Of a stretch of 64,000 nt of DNA, positions 18,173-27,664 are shown one piece after another. A model generated the notes under the pieces. It worked only from the letters and a program-made list of their open reading frames with translations. It did no database searches and was not told where the DNA came from. Numbering within the stretch: the first letter of the stretch is position 1; every line of letters starts with the position of its first letter. The translations under genes were made by a program, and so were the position numbers. The stretch covers positions 1-64,000 of the forward strand of contig PAME01000018.1 of the NCBI GenBank assembly GCA_002707155.1. The letters run 5' to 3'. This stretch comes from Crocinitomicaceae bacterium. GTDB lineage: Bacteria > Bacteroidota > Bacteroidia > Flavobacteriales_G > Salibacteraceae.

Positions 18173-19681
18173 TTGATCTTTAGATTATTACTCATATCCT
18201 TTACGCTCATTGCATGCAATTCGAAGCCTGATCAAGATTTAGATATTCGAATATTTCAAACGAGCGCCAGTGGAGACAAGCTGACTGAGAAAAGTTTGTC
18301 CAAATTGGAAATCAAGCCGGAACATATTATTCAAATAAATCCAAATAAAAAATTTCAAGTCATAACAGGTATAGGTGCAGCTTTTACTGAATCTTCAGCA
18401 TCTATTCTAAATCAATTGAGTAAAGCCAACAGGGATAAAATAATGAATGCCTATTTTTCAGATACTGGTGCTAATTATTCCTTGACTAGAACTCATATAA
18501 ATTCCTGTGACTTTTCTCTGAGCAGCTACTCTTACGATTCTGTAGCAAATGATACCCAACTGATTTATTTCGACCTCTCTCGAGATAAGAACTACCTGAT
18601 TCCAATGATAAAAGAGGCCCAAGCTATTTCTAAAGAAGGGTTTAAAATCATTTCTTCTCCATGGACGGCGCCACCTTGGATGAAGGATAATAACAAATGG
18701 AAAGGAGGGAAGTTACTTCCTGTATATTATCCAACTTGGGCAAATTATTTGGTAAAGTATATTGATGAATATAAAAAAGTAGGAATACCAATTTGGGCTT
18801 TAACAATAGAAAATGAACCACTAGGAAATGGAGGGAATTGGGAAAGCATGCACTATACACCTCAAGAAATGGCCAGTTTTATAAAAAGCCATTTGGGCCC
18901 AACCTTAGAGAAGAATAAGCTAGAAACTGAATTGTTGGTTTATGATCAAAATAGAGGAGAAGAATTAAATGTGTGGTCTTCAATTTTACTAACAGATAGT
19001 ATTTTAGAACCATATATTTACGGAACAGCAGTTCATTGGTATTCTAGCACAGTTGATTGGTTTCCGCAGTCTTTGCAGCAAACACATGCATATGCACCAC
19101 AAAAACATATTATTCAAACAGAGGGCTGTATTGATGCAGAAATTCCTAAGTGGAAAAACGATGCGTGGTACTGGAAAAAAGAAGCAACTGATTGGGGTTG
19201 GGATTGGGCAACTGAAGAAGATAAACCAAATCACCCTAAATATGTTCCTACATACAGGTATGCCCGCGATATAATAGGTTGTATGAATAACTGGGTAGAA
19301 GGTTGGGTAGATTGGAATATGGTTTTGGATAGGAAAGGAGGTCCAAATTGGGCAAAAAATTGGTGCATAGCTCCAGTAATAGCCGATCCAGAAAAAGATG
19401 AAGTTTATTTTACGCCTTTGTATTATGTAATGGCTCATTTTAGCAAATATTTCCGACCTAATTCAATAAGAGTAGAAAGTATTTCAACTTCAAACGACAT
19501 TTTGGTTACCGCTGTTGAAAATTCTGATGGAAGTATAGCTGTTGCTGTTTTAAATGAACAGAATGATCCACTTGCTTTCAACTTAAAAATAGGATCACAG
19601 TCTCAGATAATAGAAATTGAAGGGAGGGCTTTACAAACTATTGTAGTTAAGGGAAAATCAATACTGAAAAAAGCAAATTAG
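18173..19681 (+). CDS. GH30 beta-glucosidase / beta-1,6-glucanase lipoprotein
   Basis: Predicted exo- or debranching enzyme removing beta-1,6-linked glucose from laminarin. The start is a TTG at 18173, two bases after the GH16 stop, with no ATG nearby. From there the signal peptide reads MIFRLLLISFTLIAC with a lipobox Cys15, which supports it. The (beta/alpha)8 domain shows GIGAAFTESSA, SSPWTAPPWMK, acid/base Glu215 in TIENEPLG and nucleophile Glu317 in IIQTEG. A C-terminal beta-sandwich (~430-500) follows. The pattern is that of the glucosylceramidase-like GH30 subfamily; the exact linkage is inferred from the locus. Confidence 0.9.
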   Translation: MIFRLLLISFTLIACNSKPDQDLDIRIFQTSASGDKLTEKSLSKLEIKPEHIIQINPNKKFQVITGIGAAFTESSASILNQLSKANRDKIMNAYFSDTGANYSLTRTHINSCDFSLSSYSYDSVANDTQLIYFDLSRDKNYLIPMIKEAQAISKEGFKIISSPWTAPPWMKDNNKWKGGKLLPVYYPTWANYLVKYIDEYKKVGIPIWALTIENEPLGNGGNWESMHYTPQEMASFIKSHLGPTLEKNKLETELLVYDQNRGEELNVWSSILLTDSILEPYIYGTAVHWYSSTVDWFPQSLQQTHAYAPQKHIIQTEGCIDAEIPKWKNDAWYWKKEATDWGWDWATEEDKPNHPKYVPTYRYARDIIGCMNNWVEGWVDWNMVLDRKGGPNWAKNWCIAPVIADPEKDEVYFTPLYYVMAHFSKYFRPNSIRVESISTSNDILVTAVENSDGSIAVAVLNEQNDPLAFNLKIGSQSQIIEIEGRALQTIVVKGKSILKKAN

Positions 19682-19682
19682 A

Positions 19683-22600
19683 ATGGAGGAGTTAAACCCA
19701 GAAATAGTAGGTGAATACACTACACTGAATGACGGAGATTACTTTGTAATCAGAAACTTTAATAAAATGCGTGCGTTTTTCATGACGGTTGTAAGTGCAA
19801 ATAACCATTGGATGTTTATATCGAGCAATGGCGCTCTAACGGCTGGAAGAATTAACCCCGATAGCGCATTTTTCCCATATTATACAGATGATAAAATAAC
19901 GGATTCCGCAGGAATTACGGGCTCAAAAACTATCATTCGCGTGCAAACAGAAGATGGTATTAAAGTATGGCAGCCCTTTAATGGTCAACTAGAGGGTTTT
20001 TATAATACAACCAGCAACTTATACAAAAACAGAGAAGGTAACAAACTAGTTTTTGAAGAAGTGAATCACGACTTAGATTTAATTTTTCGATATTCTTGGT
20101 CTTTTTCGGAGAAGTATGGAATCGTAAAAAAGTCCGAATTAATCAATATTGGAAAAGATGACCACAGTATAAACCTATTAGATGGAATTCAAAATATTCT
20201 TCCATTTGGTATAACGCAGGCATTACAAAATGAACGAAGTACATTAGCTGATGCCTATAAAACAGCAGTTTGGGATGACTCCAAAAAGTTAGGAATTTAT
20301 TCTTTGAGTTCAATGGTCGTTGATAAAGCGGAGCCAAGTGAAGCACTGAAAGCAACTACGGTTTGGACAAATGGAATTGACTGTAAAAATATTTTGCTTT
20401 CATCGGTTCAAGTAGCTGAATTTAATAGATCAGGAAAAATTGAGTCTGAGTGTATCGTAAAGGCTGAGAAAGGTGCATTTTTCGTTAATTCTGAATTTAT
20501 TTTAAAATCAAAAGAAAACAAAGAATGGTCTTTAATTGGAGAGGTAAACCAGTCTTCAAGTGATTTGGCTAAGCTTTCGAATTTAATTTCTAATAATTCA
20601 AAAATTGAGCGTGAATTAGAAGATGATATATGGAAAAACAAACAAGATCTTAGAAAAAAAATAGGACTAAGTGATGGTATTCAATTATCAAAAGACAGAT
20701 TAGGAACAGGCCGCCATTTTTCTAACGTATTGTTTAACATTATGCGTGGTGGAACTTATGAGGATGAATATCAGATAGATACTCAAGATTTATCGGAGCA
20801 TATTGCTGTAATGAACAAGACAGCTCATGCTGAGCTTCAGCCAATATTAACTGAGCTACCAGATTTTATTTCTTATCACCAATTGCGTTATTTTTTACAG
20901 GCTTCTAAGCACAAGGGAATAATGCGTTATTACTTGGAATATCTTCCTCTTTCCTTTAGCAGAAGACACGGAGATCCGAGTAGGCCATGGAATTATTTTA
21001 GTATAAAACTAAAGGATGAAAAAGGAAAAGGAGTAAAAAATTACGAAGGGAATTGGCGTGATATTTTTCAGAATTGGGAAGCGCTTGCATACAGTTATCC
21101 AGAATATGCACTTGGAATGATTTCCAAATTTGTAAATGCCTCTAGTATAGATGGGTATAATCCTTACCGAATTACAAAAGACGGAATAGATTGGGAGGTC
21201 GTAGATCCTGCTGATCCTTGGTCGCATATTGGATATTGGGGAGATCATCAGGTGATCTACTTAACCAAGCTTTTAGAGTTTTCAGATAATTTCCATCCCA
21301 TTAGATTAAGGAAATTATTAAATCAACCCATTTTCTCTTATGCTAATGTACCATATCGAATTAAAGGATATGATGCGATTGTAAACGATGCGAAACACAC
21401 TATAAATTTCGATTTTGAATTAGAGAAGTCCATCAAAAAGCAAGTCGAAAAATTAGGTTCAGATGGCAAGCTGGTTCATAATTCTGCAGGAAATATCGTT
21501 CTGGTAAATTTGACTGAGAAGTTGCTGGTAATGGTACTTACCAAGCTTTACAACTTTGTTCCGGAAGGTGGAATATGGTTGAATACACAGCGGCCTGAAT
21601 GGAATGATGCCAATAATGCTTTAGTTGGTAATGGGGTTTCTATGGTTACACTGTATTACTTGCACCGTCTGCTGAAATTTTCAGAGTCATTATTTAGCAA
21701 TTTAGAAAAAAGCAGTGTTTCAATTAATAAACCGGTTATTGACCTAATGGATTCAATATCTAGGTCATTTAGTGATTATAATGAGTCTCTTCTTAATGGA
21801 TTTAATGATGTGGATCGAAGAAGCTTTATGGATAGTGTTGGTGTTGCAGGTGAGCATTATAGAACTACTGCTTACGGCGGTTTTACTGGTGAAAAACGTG
21901 AATTAAACTATTCTAAACTCAAAGATTTTTTAGCAACTGCGCGGAAATATTTGAGTCATTCGATTGCAATTAACAAACGAAAAGATGGGTTATTTCATTC
22001 TTATAATCTTTTAGAATTTTCCAGTAATAAGGCTAGAATTAGTCATTTGTATAAAATGCTAGAAGGTCAAGTGTCTGTTCTAAGTGCAAACTACTTATCT
22101 CCAAAAGAATCCGTTCATATTCTAGACGCTTTAAAGTCAAGCGACATGTTTCGAGCGGATCAATATAGCTATATGCTTTATCCAGATCGTGACTTGTCCT
22201 CTTTTGTGAATAAGAACAATATAAATGCTGAAGACCTGGAGAATTCAAGATTAGCTGATGCCCTGCTTTCTAATAACAATACTTCAATTATAGAAAAAGA
22301 TATTAATGGGGTAGCCCATTTCAATGGCGAATTTCATAATTCGGAAGATTTAGAAAATGCGTTGGATAAATTGACTGGACCAATATGGGCGCGTCTCGTT
22401 AGAAGCGAAAAAAAGAAGTTTATTGCTCTTTTCGAGAAGGTATTTAATCACAAATCGTTTACTGGACGTTCCGGTGCATTTTATGGCTATGAAGGACTAG
22501 GAAGTATTTATTGGCACATGGTTTCTAAGTTATTGTTGGCAATTCAAGAAAACATTTATAAGCTCAATGACTCAGACAAAGGAACTGAAACGTATGGAAA

Positions 22601-23114
22601 GCTAGTCGAACATTATTTTGAGGTTAGAGCTGGAATTGGGATCAATAAATCTCCAAAATTGTATGGAGCATTTCCGACAGATGCATATTCGCATACTCCT
22701 AAACATACTGGAGCAAAGCAGCCTGGAATGACAGGACAAGTAAAGGAAGACATCATAAATCGTTGGGCAGAATTGGGAGTACAAGCTCATCAAGGAAGAC
22801 TCTCTTACAAACCGACATTCTTAAGGAAATCAGAGTTTATCGATCAAGAAGATTCACTTTCTTGTTATTCATACTTAGGAGAAGTAATTAAGGTTATTGT
22901 TCCAGAAAATGGATTAGGATTTACTTACTGTCAAACACCTGTTGTCTACAAAATTGCAGATAACAATGATCTCAATATTTTTTATACCGATGGTAGTTCT
23001 AAAAAAGTTGAAGGCTGCACGTTGGATCTTGAGGATTCGAAAAGTGTTTTTAAGAGAAAAGGAAAAATCTTGAGAATTGAATTATCTATTAAGGAAGAAA
23101 ATCTTTTGCCTTAA
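19683..23114 (+). CDS. Beta-1,3-glucan/oligoglucan phosphorylase, GH149-like (GH94-related)
   Basis: Large cytoplasmic enzyme with no signal peptide, predicted to cleave beta-1,3-gluco-oligosaccharides with phosphate to give glucose-1-phosphate. The N-terminal ~300 residues are a beta-sandwich rich in aromatics (NNHWMFISSNGALTAGR). A helical linker leads to an (alpha/alpha)6 barrel (~400-1000), then a beta-sheet C-terminus. QRPEWNDANNALVGNG (residues 636-651) resembles the GH94 catalytic DWND segment, making Asp642 the likely general acid; NIMRGGTYEDEYQID and RRHGDPSRPWNYFSI are conserved-looking pocket segments. At 1143 residues it exceeds GH94 cellobiose phosphorylases (~800) and fits GH149. 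GH161 and a divergent GH94 are alternatives. Confidence 0.75.
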   Translation: MEELNPEIVGEYTTLNDGDYFVIRNFNKMRAFFMTVVSANNHWMFISSNGALTAGRINPDSAFFPYYTDDKITDSAGITGSKTIIRVQTEDGIKVWQPFNGQLEGFYNTTSNLYKNREGNKLVFEEVNHDLDLIFRYSWSFSEKYGIVKKSELINIGKDDHSINLLDGIQNILPFGITQALQNERSTLADAYKTAVWDDSKKLGIYSLSSMVVDKAEPSEALKATTVWTNGIDCKNILLSSVQVAEFNRSGKIESECIVKAEKGAFFVNSEFILKSKENKEWSLIGEVNQSSSDLAKLSNLISNNSKIERELEDDIWKNKQDLRKKIGLSDGIQLSKDRLGTGRHFSNVLFNIMRGGTYEDEYQIDTQDLSEHIAVMNKTAHAELQPILTELPDFISYHQLRYFLQASKHKGIMRYYLEYLPLSFSRRHGDPSRPWNYFSIKLKDEKGKGVKNYEGNWRDIFQNWEALAYSYPEYALGMISKFVNASSIDGYNPYRITKDGIDWEVVDPADPWSHIGYWGDHQVIYLTKLLEFSDNFHPIRLRKLLNQPIFSYANVPYRIKGYDAIVNDAKHTINFDFELEKSIKKQVEKLGSDGKLVHNSAGNIVLVNLTEKLLVMVLTKLYNFVPEGGIWLNTQRPEWNDANNALVGNGVSMVTLYYLHRLLKFSESLFSNLEKSSVSINKPVIDLMDSISRSFSDYNESLLNGFNDVDRRSFMDSVGVAGEHYRTTAYGGFTGEKRELNYSKLKDFLATARKYLSHSIAINKRKDGLFHSYNLLEFSSNKARISHLYKMLEGQVSVLSANYLSPKESVHILDALKSSDMFRADQYSYMLYPDRDLSSFVNKNNINAEDLENSRLADALLSNNNTSIIEKDINGVAHFNGEFHNSEDLENALDKLTGPIWARLVRSEKKKFIALFEKVFNHKSFTGRSGAFYGYEGLGSIYWHMVSKLLLAIQENIYKLNDSDKGTETYGKLVEHYFEVRAGIGINKSPKLYGAFPTDAYSHTPKHTGAKQPGMTGQVKEDIINRWAELGVQAHQGRLSYKPTFLRKSEFIDQEDSLSCYSYLGEVIKVIVPENGLGFTYCQTPVVYKIADNNDLNIFYTDGSSKKVEGCTLDLEDSKSVFKRKGKILRIELSIKEENLLP

Positions 23115-23125
23115 ACAGACTAATA

Positions 23126-24439
23126 ATGGCACTTTCTAAAAATTACAGAATATCCTTTGCGCTTATTACTGTTCTATTCTTTTTTTTAGGATTCATTACT
23201 GTGCTGGTTGACTCTTTAATTCCGCGATTACGAGAGCTTTTTGATTTAAGTTATTTTGAAGCTGGAACCGTGCAATTTGCTTTTTTCAGTGCTTATTTTG
23301 CCTTATCAATTCCGTCAAGTTACTTTTTGACAAAAATTGGATACAAGAGAGGAATTATTACTGGATTGCTCGTAATGGCTTTAGGATGTGCGTTGTTCTA
23401 TCCTGCCGCAGAATATCGGTCATTTGGAATATTTATTTCTGGTTATTTTATTTTAGCTGGAGGGATGACTTTATTGCAAGTAGCTATAAATCCGTTTGTA
23501 GCCATTTTGGGTGATGAAAAATCTTCGTCAAGTAGATTAACGCTAGCGCAAGCATTCAATTCATTGGGGACCGCTATAGCGCCTGCCGTTGGAGCTTTTT
23601 TTATTCTGTCTGATACCATTAAAACTAAAGCTCAAATTGGAGATTTAACTCATTCTATGAAAGAGTCATACTTGGCTGCTGAAGCTGCAGCAGTGCAACT
23701 TCCATTTGTAACAATTGCAGCTGTTATTGCCTTGGTGGCAATTCTTTTTCTTTTTGCAAAACTACCTAAGCTGATTGAGTCGAGTGAAAGAACTTCTTAT
23801 TGGGATTTATTGCAACATAAAAATTTATTGTACGGTGTACTAGGTATCTTTTTTTATGTGGGAGCAGAGGTTGCAATTGGCAGTTATTTGGTCAACTATT
23901 TATTACACATGGACTTAGTGCCTATAATAAAGAATAATGTAATGATGAAAATCATAGCTGAAGGTCTATTGAATACTGAATTGGTTCAATTGGATCAAAA
24001 AGCAATAGTTGGCGTTTTCGTTACATTTTATTGGTCTGGAGCAATGATAGGAAGATTTGTAGGAGCTTATTTAACCAAACAATTTAGTCCAGGTAAAGTG
24101 ATTGGGATATTTGCTTTCTGTGCAATGGCTTTGGGGCTTATTTCTATCGCAACTGTGGGATTAACAGCCATGTGGAGTTTAATTGCAACTGGATTATTCA
24201 ATTCTATTATGTTCCCAACAATTTTCAGCCTGGCAATTGGAGGTTTGGGAGTGCTTAAACCAAAAGCTTCTGGTTTGCTCTGTATGGCAATTGTTGGAGG
24301 TGCATTAGTTCCACCAATGTTTGGATTCCTGGCAGATACAAGTGGTTTTAATGTTGCTCTTTTACTGGTCGTAATGTGTTACGCTTATATAGCCTTCTTT
24401 GGATTCAGAAACTATCGAACGAAAGAATTAGTGCTCTAA
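23126..24439 (+). CDS. FHS-family MFS sugar:proton symporter (FucP/GluP-like)
   Basis: Twelve-helix inner-membrane carrier of the fucose/glucose/galactose:H+ symporter group, last gene of the glucan operon, 11 bp after the phosphorylase. Seen: FFFLGFITVLVDSLIPRLRELF (helix 1, given only in part as family landmark), FFSAYFALSIPSSYFL, GGMTLLQVAINPFVAILG (helix 4) and AQAFNSLGTAIAPAVGA (helix 5). Two hydrophilic inserts (about 165-190 and 265-290) are present. Probable cargo is glucose or a short laminarin oligomer. The presence of two unrelated MFS carriers in one operon suggests one for monomer and one for oligomer. Its 3' end overlaps the convergent small gene by 12 bp. Confidence 0.9.
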   Translation: MALSKNYRISFALITVLFFFLGFITVLVDSLIPRLRELFDLSYFEAGTVQFAFFSAYFALSIPSSYFLTKIGYKRGIITGLLVMALGCALFYPAAEYRSFGIFISGYFILAGGMTLLQVAINPFVAILGDEKSSSSRLTLAQAFNSLGTAIAPAVGAFFILSDTIKTKAQIGDLTHSMKESYLAAEAAAVQLPFVTIAAVIALVAILFLFAKLPKLIESSERTSYWDLLQHKNLLYGVLGIFFYVGAEVAIGSYLVNYLLHMDLVPIIKNNVMMKIIAEGLLNTELVQLDQKAIVGVFVTFYWSGAMIGRFVGAYLTKQFSPGKVIGIFAFCAMALGLISIATVGLTAMWSLIATGLFNSIMFPTIFSLAIGGLGVLKPKASGLLCMAIVGGALVPPMFGFLADTSGFNVALLLVVMCYAYIAFFGFRNYRTKELVL

Positions 24440-24646
24440 CTCGACAATGTTTTTAATCTTCAACGCTTTCTCGAAATGATCCAATTTATGTTTCAGTATC
24501 CACCATTCGGCAACTTCTATTAGTAGCTCTGGATTGTCATTTCGATTGGCGAAAAATGCGTAGAACGAAAGACCTACATTTTCACCTTTCTTTTCAATTT
24601 TTTCATCGCAGACTTGGATGATCTTTTCTTGAATTGATTTGTTCAT
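24428..24646 (-). CDS. Small conserved-looking hypothetical protein (72 aa)
   Basis: A 72-residue acidic/basic helical protein with GLSFYAFFANRNDNPE and an aromatic VAEWWILKHK segment; no signal peptide or membrane helix. It starts 7 bp after the stop of the phosphohexomutase gene on the same strand, so it is probably the last cistron of that operon. Its 3' end overlaps the convergent FHS transporter by 12 bp. I do not recognise a function. The well-formed start, spacing and balanced composition argue that it is real. Confidence 0.6.
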   Translation of the reverse strand: MNKSIQEKIIQVCDEKIEKKGENVGLSFYAFFANRNDNPELLIEVAEWWILKHKLDHFEKALKIKNIVELEH

Positions 24647-24653
24647 AGGATTA

Positions 24654-26036
24654 CTACAATATCTCTTTGTGACAACTTTCTAATATTGCTATTGCCCTCT
24701 CTTTAGTTTTTCCTTCAGCATAAGTTCGCAGAACAGGTTCTGTTCCTGACGGTCGAATCATTAGCCATTCGTCTTCGTTGAAATAGTACTTCCAACCATC
24801 AAGATTTTCAATTCGCTCAACTTTCCAATCCCCAAACGAAGTGTATTTGTCAACTTTACAATTCCTTACAACTTCATGCTTTTTCGCTTCAGTAAGCTTT
24901 AAATCAATGCGTTGAAAGGAGAATTCACCAACTAATTTGGTAACTTCATTCAATAATTCGGGAAGTGACTTTTTGGTTTCCATCATAGCTTGAAGTAACA
25001 CCAAGCCATTCCAAATCCCATCGCGTTCAGGAATGTGACCTTTTACCGCGATTCCACCAGACTCTTCTCCGCCTAACAGTATATCTTCATTTACCATCAA
25101 CCCACAAATGTGTTTGAATCCAATTGGAACAACCTCCAATTCTAAATCATGCATTTTGCAGAATTGAGTAATTTTTACTGTTGAGCTAAACCCTGTTGCA
25201 ACCTTTCCACTCCAGCCTTTGTAATTGTGTAAATAGTGGAGTAGGAGTAGAATGATATTATGAGAGTCAATATAATTCCCCTCTCCATCAAATAAGCCTA
25301 TTCGATCTGCATCGCCATCATTCACCAATCCAAAATCGATACTTGGAGTTTCTTTGACATGTTTTTGGTATGCTCCTAAGTTTTTAAGAATAGGCTCCGG
25401 GTTTATTCCATAGAATGTAGGATTCCATTCGCAGCGATACAAATCGGCATCTGGAAATAATTCTCGAACAATAAACTGTCCACTGCCATACATGGCATCA
25501 TAAGAGATATTAAGCCCTGAATTTCGGATAGCCTCAATGTCAAATGCTGCGTGTATATTATCTAAATACAGTTTCTTTAAATCAACTTCCTGAGCAGATT
25601 CATTGCTGAATTCTTCGAAATCATACGAGATTTCATCCGGAATCAACTCTTCAATTTCTTCAATTGATTTTGCCAAAAGTGGACCTCCAAATGCTCCCTT
25701 TAACTTGTAACCATTGTATGTCGCAGGATTATGAGAAGCTGTTATAATTACTCCTAAACCACAGTTTAATTCTTTAGCAGCTAAACTTATTGCAGGTGTA
25801 GTGATAGGTTGGTTGTAAATTATTGCGTCAATTCCTTCGTGTAGCAACACTTTTGAAACCACATCCATAAATTGTTTTCCAGCAAAGCGACAATCAAAGC
25901 CGATCACCACTTTATGTCCAACATTATTTTGCTTTAACCATGCAGCAACGCCATAGGTAATCCGAGCTACGTTGTAATTAGTAAACTCCTTTGCTATTAT
26001 AGCTCTCCAGCCGTCAGTTCCAAATTTAATTTTCAT
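24654..26036 (-). CDS. Phosphoglucomutase/phosphomannomutase (alpha-D-phosphohexomutase)
   Basis: Interconverts hexose-1-phosphate and hexose-6-phosphate. All four family loops are visible: phosphoserine loop TASHNPATYNGY (Ser101), metal-binding DGDADRIG, sugar-binding GGEESGGIAVKG and phosphate-binding RPSGTEPVLR near the C-terminus. Length 460 is typical. Lying next to the end of the glucan operon (convergent), it can turn glucose-1-phosphate from the GH149-like phosphorylase into glucose-6-phosphate for Zwf. It could equally supply glucose-1-phosphate for the CDP-glucose pathway encoded at 56.9-59.3 kb. It abuts mltG upstream with no gap, so it is in a different operon from the PUL and probably not co-regulated. 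Confidence 0.92.
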   Translation of the reverse strand: MKIKFGTDGWRAIIAKEFTNYNVARITYGVAAWLKQNNVGHKVVIGFDCRFAGKQFMDVVSKVLLHEGIDAIIYNQPITTPAISLAAKELNCGLGVIITASHNPATYNGYKLKGAFGGPLLAKSIEEIEELIPDEISYDFEEFSNESAQEVDLKKLYLDNIHAAFDIEAIRNSGLNISYDAMYGSGQFIVRELFPDADLYRCEWNPTFYGINPEPILKNLGAYQKHVKETPSIDFGLVNDGDADRIGLFDGEGNYIDSHNIILLLLHYLHNYKGWSGKVATGFSSTVKITQFCKMHDLELEVVPIGFKHICGLMVNEDILLGGEESGGIAVKGHIPERDGIWNGLVLLQAMMETKKSLPELLNEVTKLVGEFSFQRIDLKLTEAKKHEVVRNCKVDKYTSFGDWKVERIENLDGWKYYFNEDEWLMIRPSGTEPVLRTYAEGKTKERAIAILESCHKEIL

Positions 26037-27062
26037 TTAATTATAGATTTTTCGTTGGTTTAAAGCTCTTTGGTATCGTTTCGCGTAATTAATGTGATCT
26101 CTGTAGTTTGTAGCAAAATTGTGGTATCCAGAAAAATCCTCCTTTGCGCAGAAGTATAAATAATTGTGTTTTTGTGGATTTAGAACAGCATCAACAGAAG
26201 ATATTTCAGGAATTCGAATTGGACCTGGAGGAAGACCTTTATATAGATAGGTGTTGTATGGGGAATCGATTTTTTTGTGAATGTTCAATACTCTACGAAT
26301 CGAAAAATCACCTATTCCAAATATGAGTGTTGGATCCGCCTGAAGCAACATATTTTTCCTTAATCTGTTTAGATATACTCCAGCAACACGTGGTTTTTCG
26401 TCATTCATTTTCGTTTCTTCTTCAACTATGCTTGCTAAGGTAACGACCTCACTTTGAGTGAGATTAAGCTTTGTTGCTTTGTCTTTTCGTTGGTCATTCC
26501 AAAATCGTTTGAATTCTTGAGCCATACGCTTTACAAATTGCTCTGGAGTAGTGTTCCAGTATAACTGATATGTGTTCGGCACAAACAAAGCTGGAAATGT
26601 TGCTTTGTTAAAGCCGTACTTACGGATAACCTCTTTATCAGTTAAATAGTTTAGAAAAGCTAATGAATCTGCTTCGAAATGTCGGGATACTCTACCGGCC
26701 AGTTGTGCTAATGTTCTTTGATTATTAAACGTTACTTGGACTGGCATTTGTTCGCCAGATCTGAGTCTATCAACAACTTGAGCATTACTCCAACCAGGTT
26801 CAATTTGGTATTTCCCTGGTTTCAAGAGATTAGGATAGTTCTTTTGTTGGGCGACCCAATCAAAGGTACTTGCACTTTCAAGCCAGGTTGAATCAGCTAG
26901 CGCAGTCATCAGCTTACTATAATCCCAAGTACTTTCGATGTAAAGCAATTTAATTTCATCACTCAATACTGCTGGAGCATAAATTTTTTGATAATAATTA
27001 TATCCAACTAAGCCCGAAATACAGACTATGATTAGAACAATAAATAGAATTATTTTTTTCAA
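26037..27062 (-). CDS. mltG: Endolytic murein transglycosylase MltG
   Basis: Inner-membrane lytic transglycosylase that cuts nascent peptidoglycan strands and helps set glycan length. One N-terminal membrane helix (~3-22) anchors the periplasmic domain. LysM-like and YceG core features are seen: LKPGKYQIEPG, VPNTYQLYW and SIVEEETKMNDEKPRVAGVY with the catalytic Glu214, then PYNTYLYKGLPPGPI. Length 341 is normal. Its stop codon abuts the start of the mutase and its own start abuts the GNAT stop, with zero spacing on both sides. Confidence 0.93.
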   Translation of the reverse strand: MKKIILFIVLIIVCISGLVGYNYYQKIYAPAVLSDEIKLLYIESTWDYSKLMTALADSTWLESASTFDWVAQQKNYPNLLKPGKYQIEPGWSNAQVVDRLRSGEQMPVQVTFNNQRTLAQLAGRVSRHFEADSLAFLNYLTDKEVIRKYGFNKATFPALFVPNTYQLYWNTTPEQFVKRMAQEFKRFWNDQRKDKATKLNLTQSEVVTLASIVEEETKMNDEKPRVAGVYLNRLRKNMLLQADPTLIFGIGDFSIRRVLNIHKKIDSPYNTYLYKGLPPGPIRIPEISSVDAVLNPQKHNYLYFCAKEDFSGYHNFATNYRDHINYAKRYQRALNQRKIYN

Positions 27063-27581
27063 TTATTCAAATATTTTTTGAAGCAATACTTCATGGTGCA
27101 TTTCATTGCCAATTCTAATCCAGTCTTTTTTTACACCAACCGCATTAAACCCAAAATGATCAAATAGGTTTAAACTTATTTCATTATCGGTTAGCACATT
27201 GCAATATACTTGATGGCATTCTAAAATGTCCTTACAATATTCAATAATAAGTTCAATAGCTTCCTTACCAAATCCTTTTTTTCTATTGTCAGAATCACTT
27301 ACTAAAATTCCAACTCCAACTCTTTTATGAATTGGATCAAAATCAAATAGGTCAACACATCCAACAGCCTTATTGGTGCCTATTTCTTCAATAATAAACC
27401 TGATTTGTCGCTGTGAATATATGTCCTGAACACTATTTACATATTGTTCCAAGGCATATCGACTATAGGGTTGTATCGTATCAGAGATTTGCCACACCTC
27501 GCTATTATTTTCCCATTCAAAAAGTAGGTCGATGTCTGCAGGTTCGAGCGCACGAAGTTTTATAAGTTTACCATTGAGCAT
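27063..27581 (-). CDS. GNAT family N-acetyltransferase (RimJ/RimL-like)
   Basis: Acetyl-CoA-dependent acyltransferase of 172 residues. KLRALEPADIDLLFEWEN at the start and GILVSDSDNRKKGFGKEAIELIIEY (motif A with the pyrophosphate loop R/KKGFGKEA; quoted only as landmark) place it with RimJ/RimL and SpeG-like enzymes. VYCNVLTDNEISLNLFDHFGF is the usual motif B region. The substrate is unknown. It is the first gene of a zero-gap operon with mltG and the mutase. Confidence 0.85.
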   Translation of the reverse strand: MLNGKLIKLRALEPADIDLLFEWENNSEVWQISDTIQPYSRYALEQYVNSVQDIYSQRQIRFIIEEIGTNKAVGCVDLFDFDPIHKRVGVGILVSDSDNRKKGFGKEAIELIIEYCKDILECHQVYCNVLTDNEISLNLFDHFGFNAVGVKKDWIRIGNEMHHEVLLQKIFE

Positions 27582-27664
27582 AAAACAAATTTGAAATAAA
27601 ATATGGATTAACAGTTCCTAAAAGCGAATAATACTAATTTGGCTGCAATAAGAACTAGAAAATT

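Noticed and set aside
19004..19438. 144-residue frame antisense to the GH30 gene
   Set aside because: The opposite strand carries an intact, recognisable GH30 enzyme; the antisense product is Cys/Pro/Phe/Ile-rich and shadow-like.
1..24439. Horizontal acquisition of the PUL by a mobile element
   Set aside because: No integrase, transposase, flanking repeats or tRNA-end duplication was seen beside the locus; base composition looks similar to the neighbours by eye.
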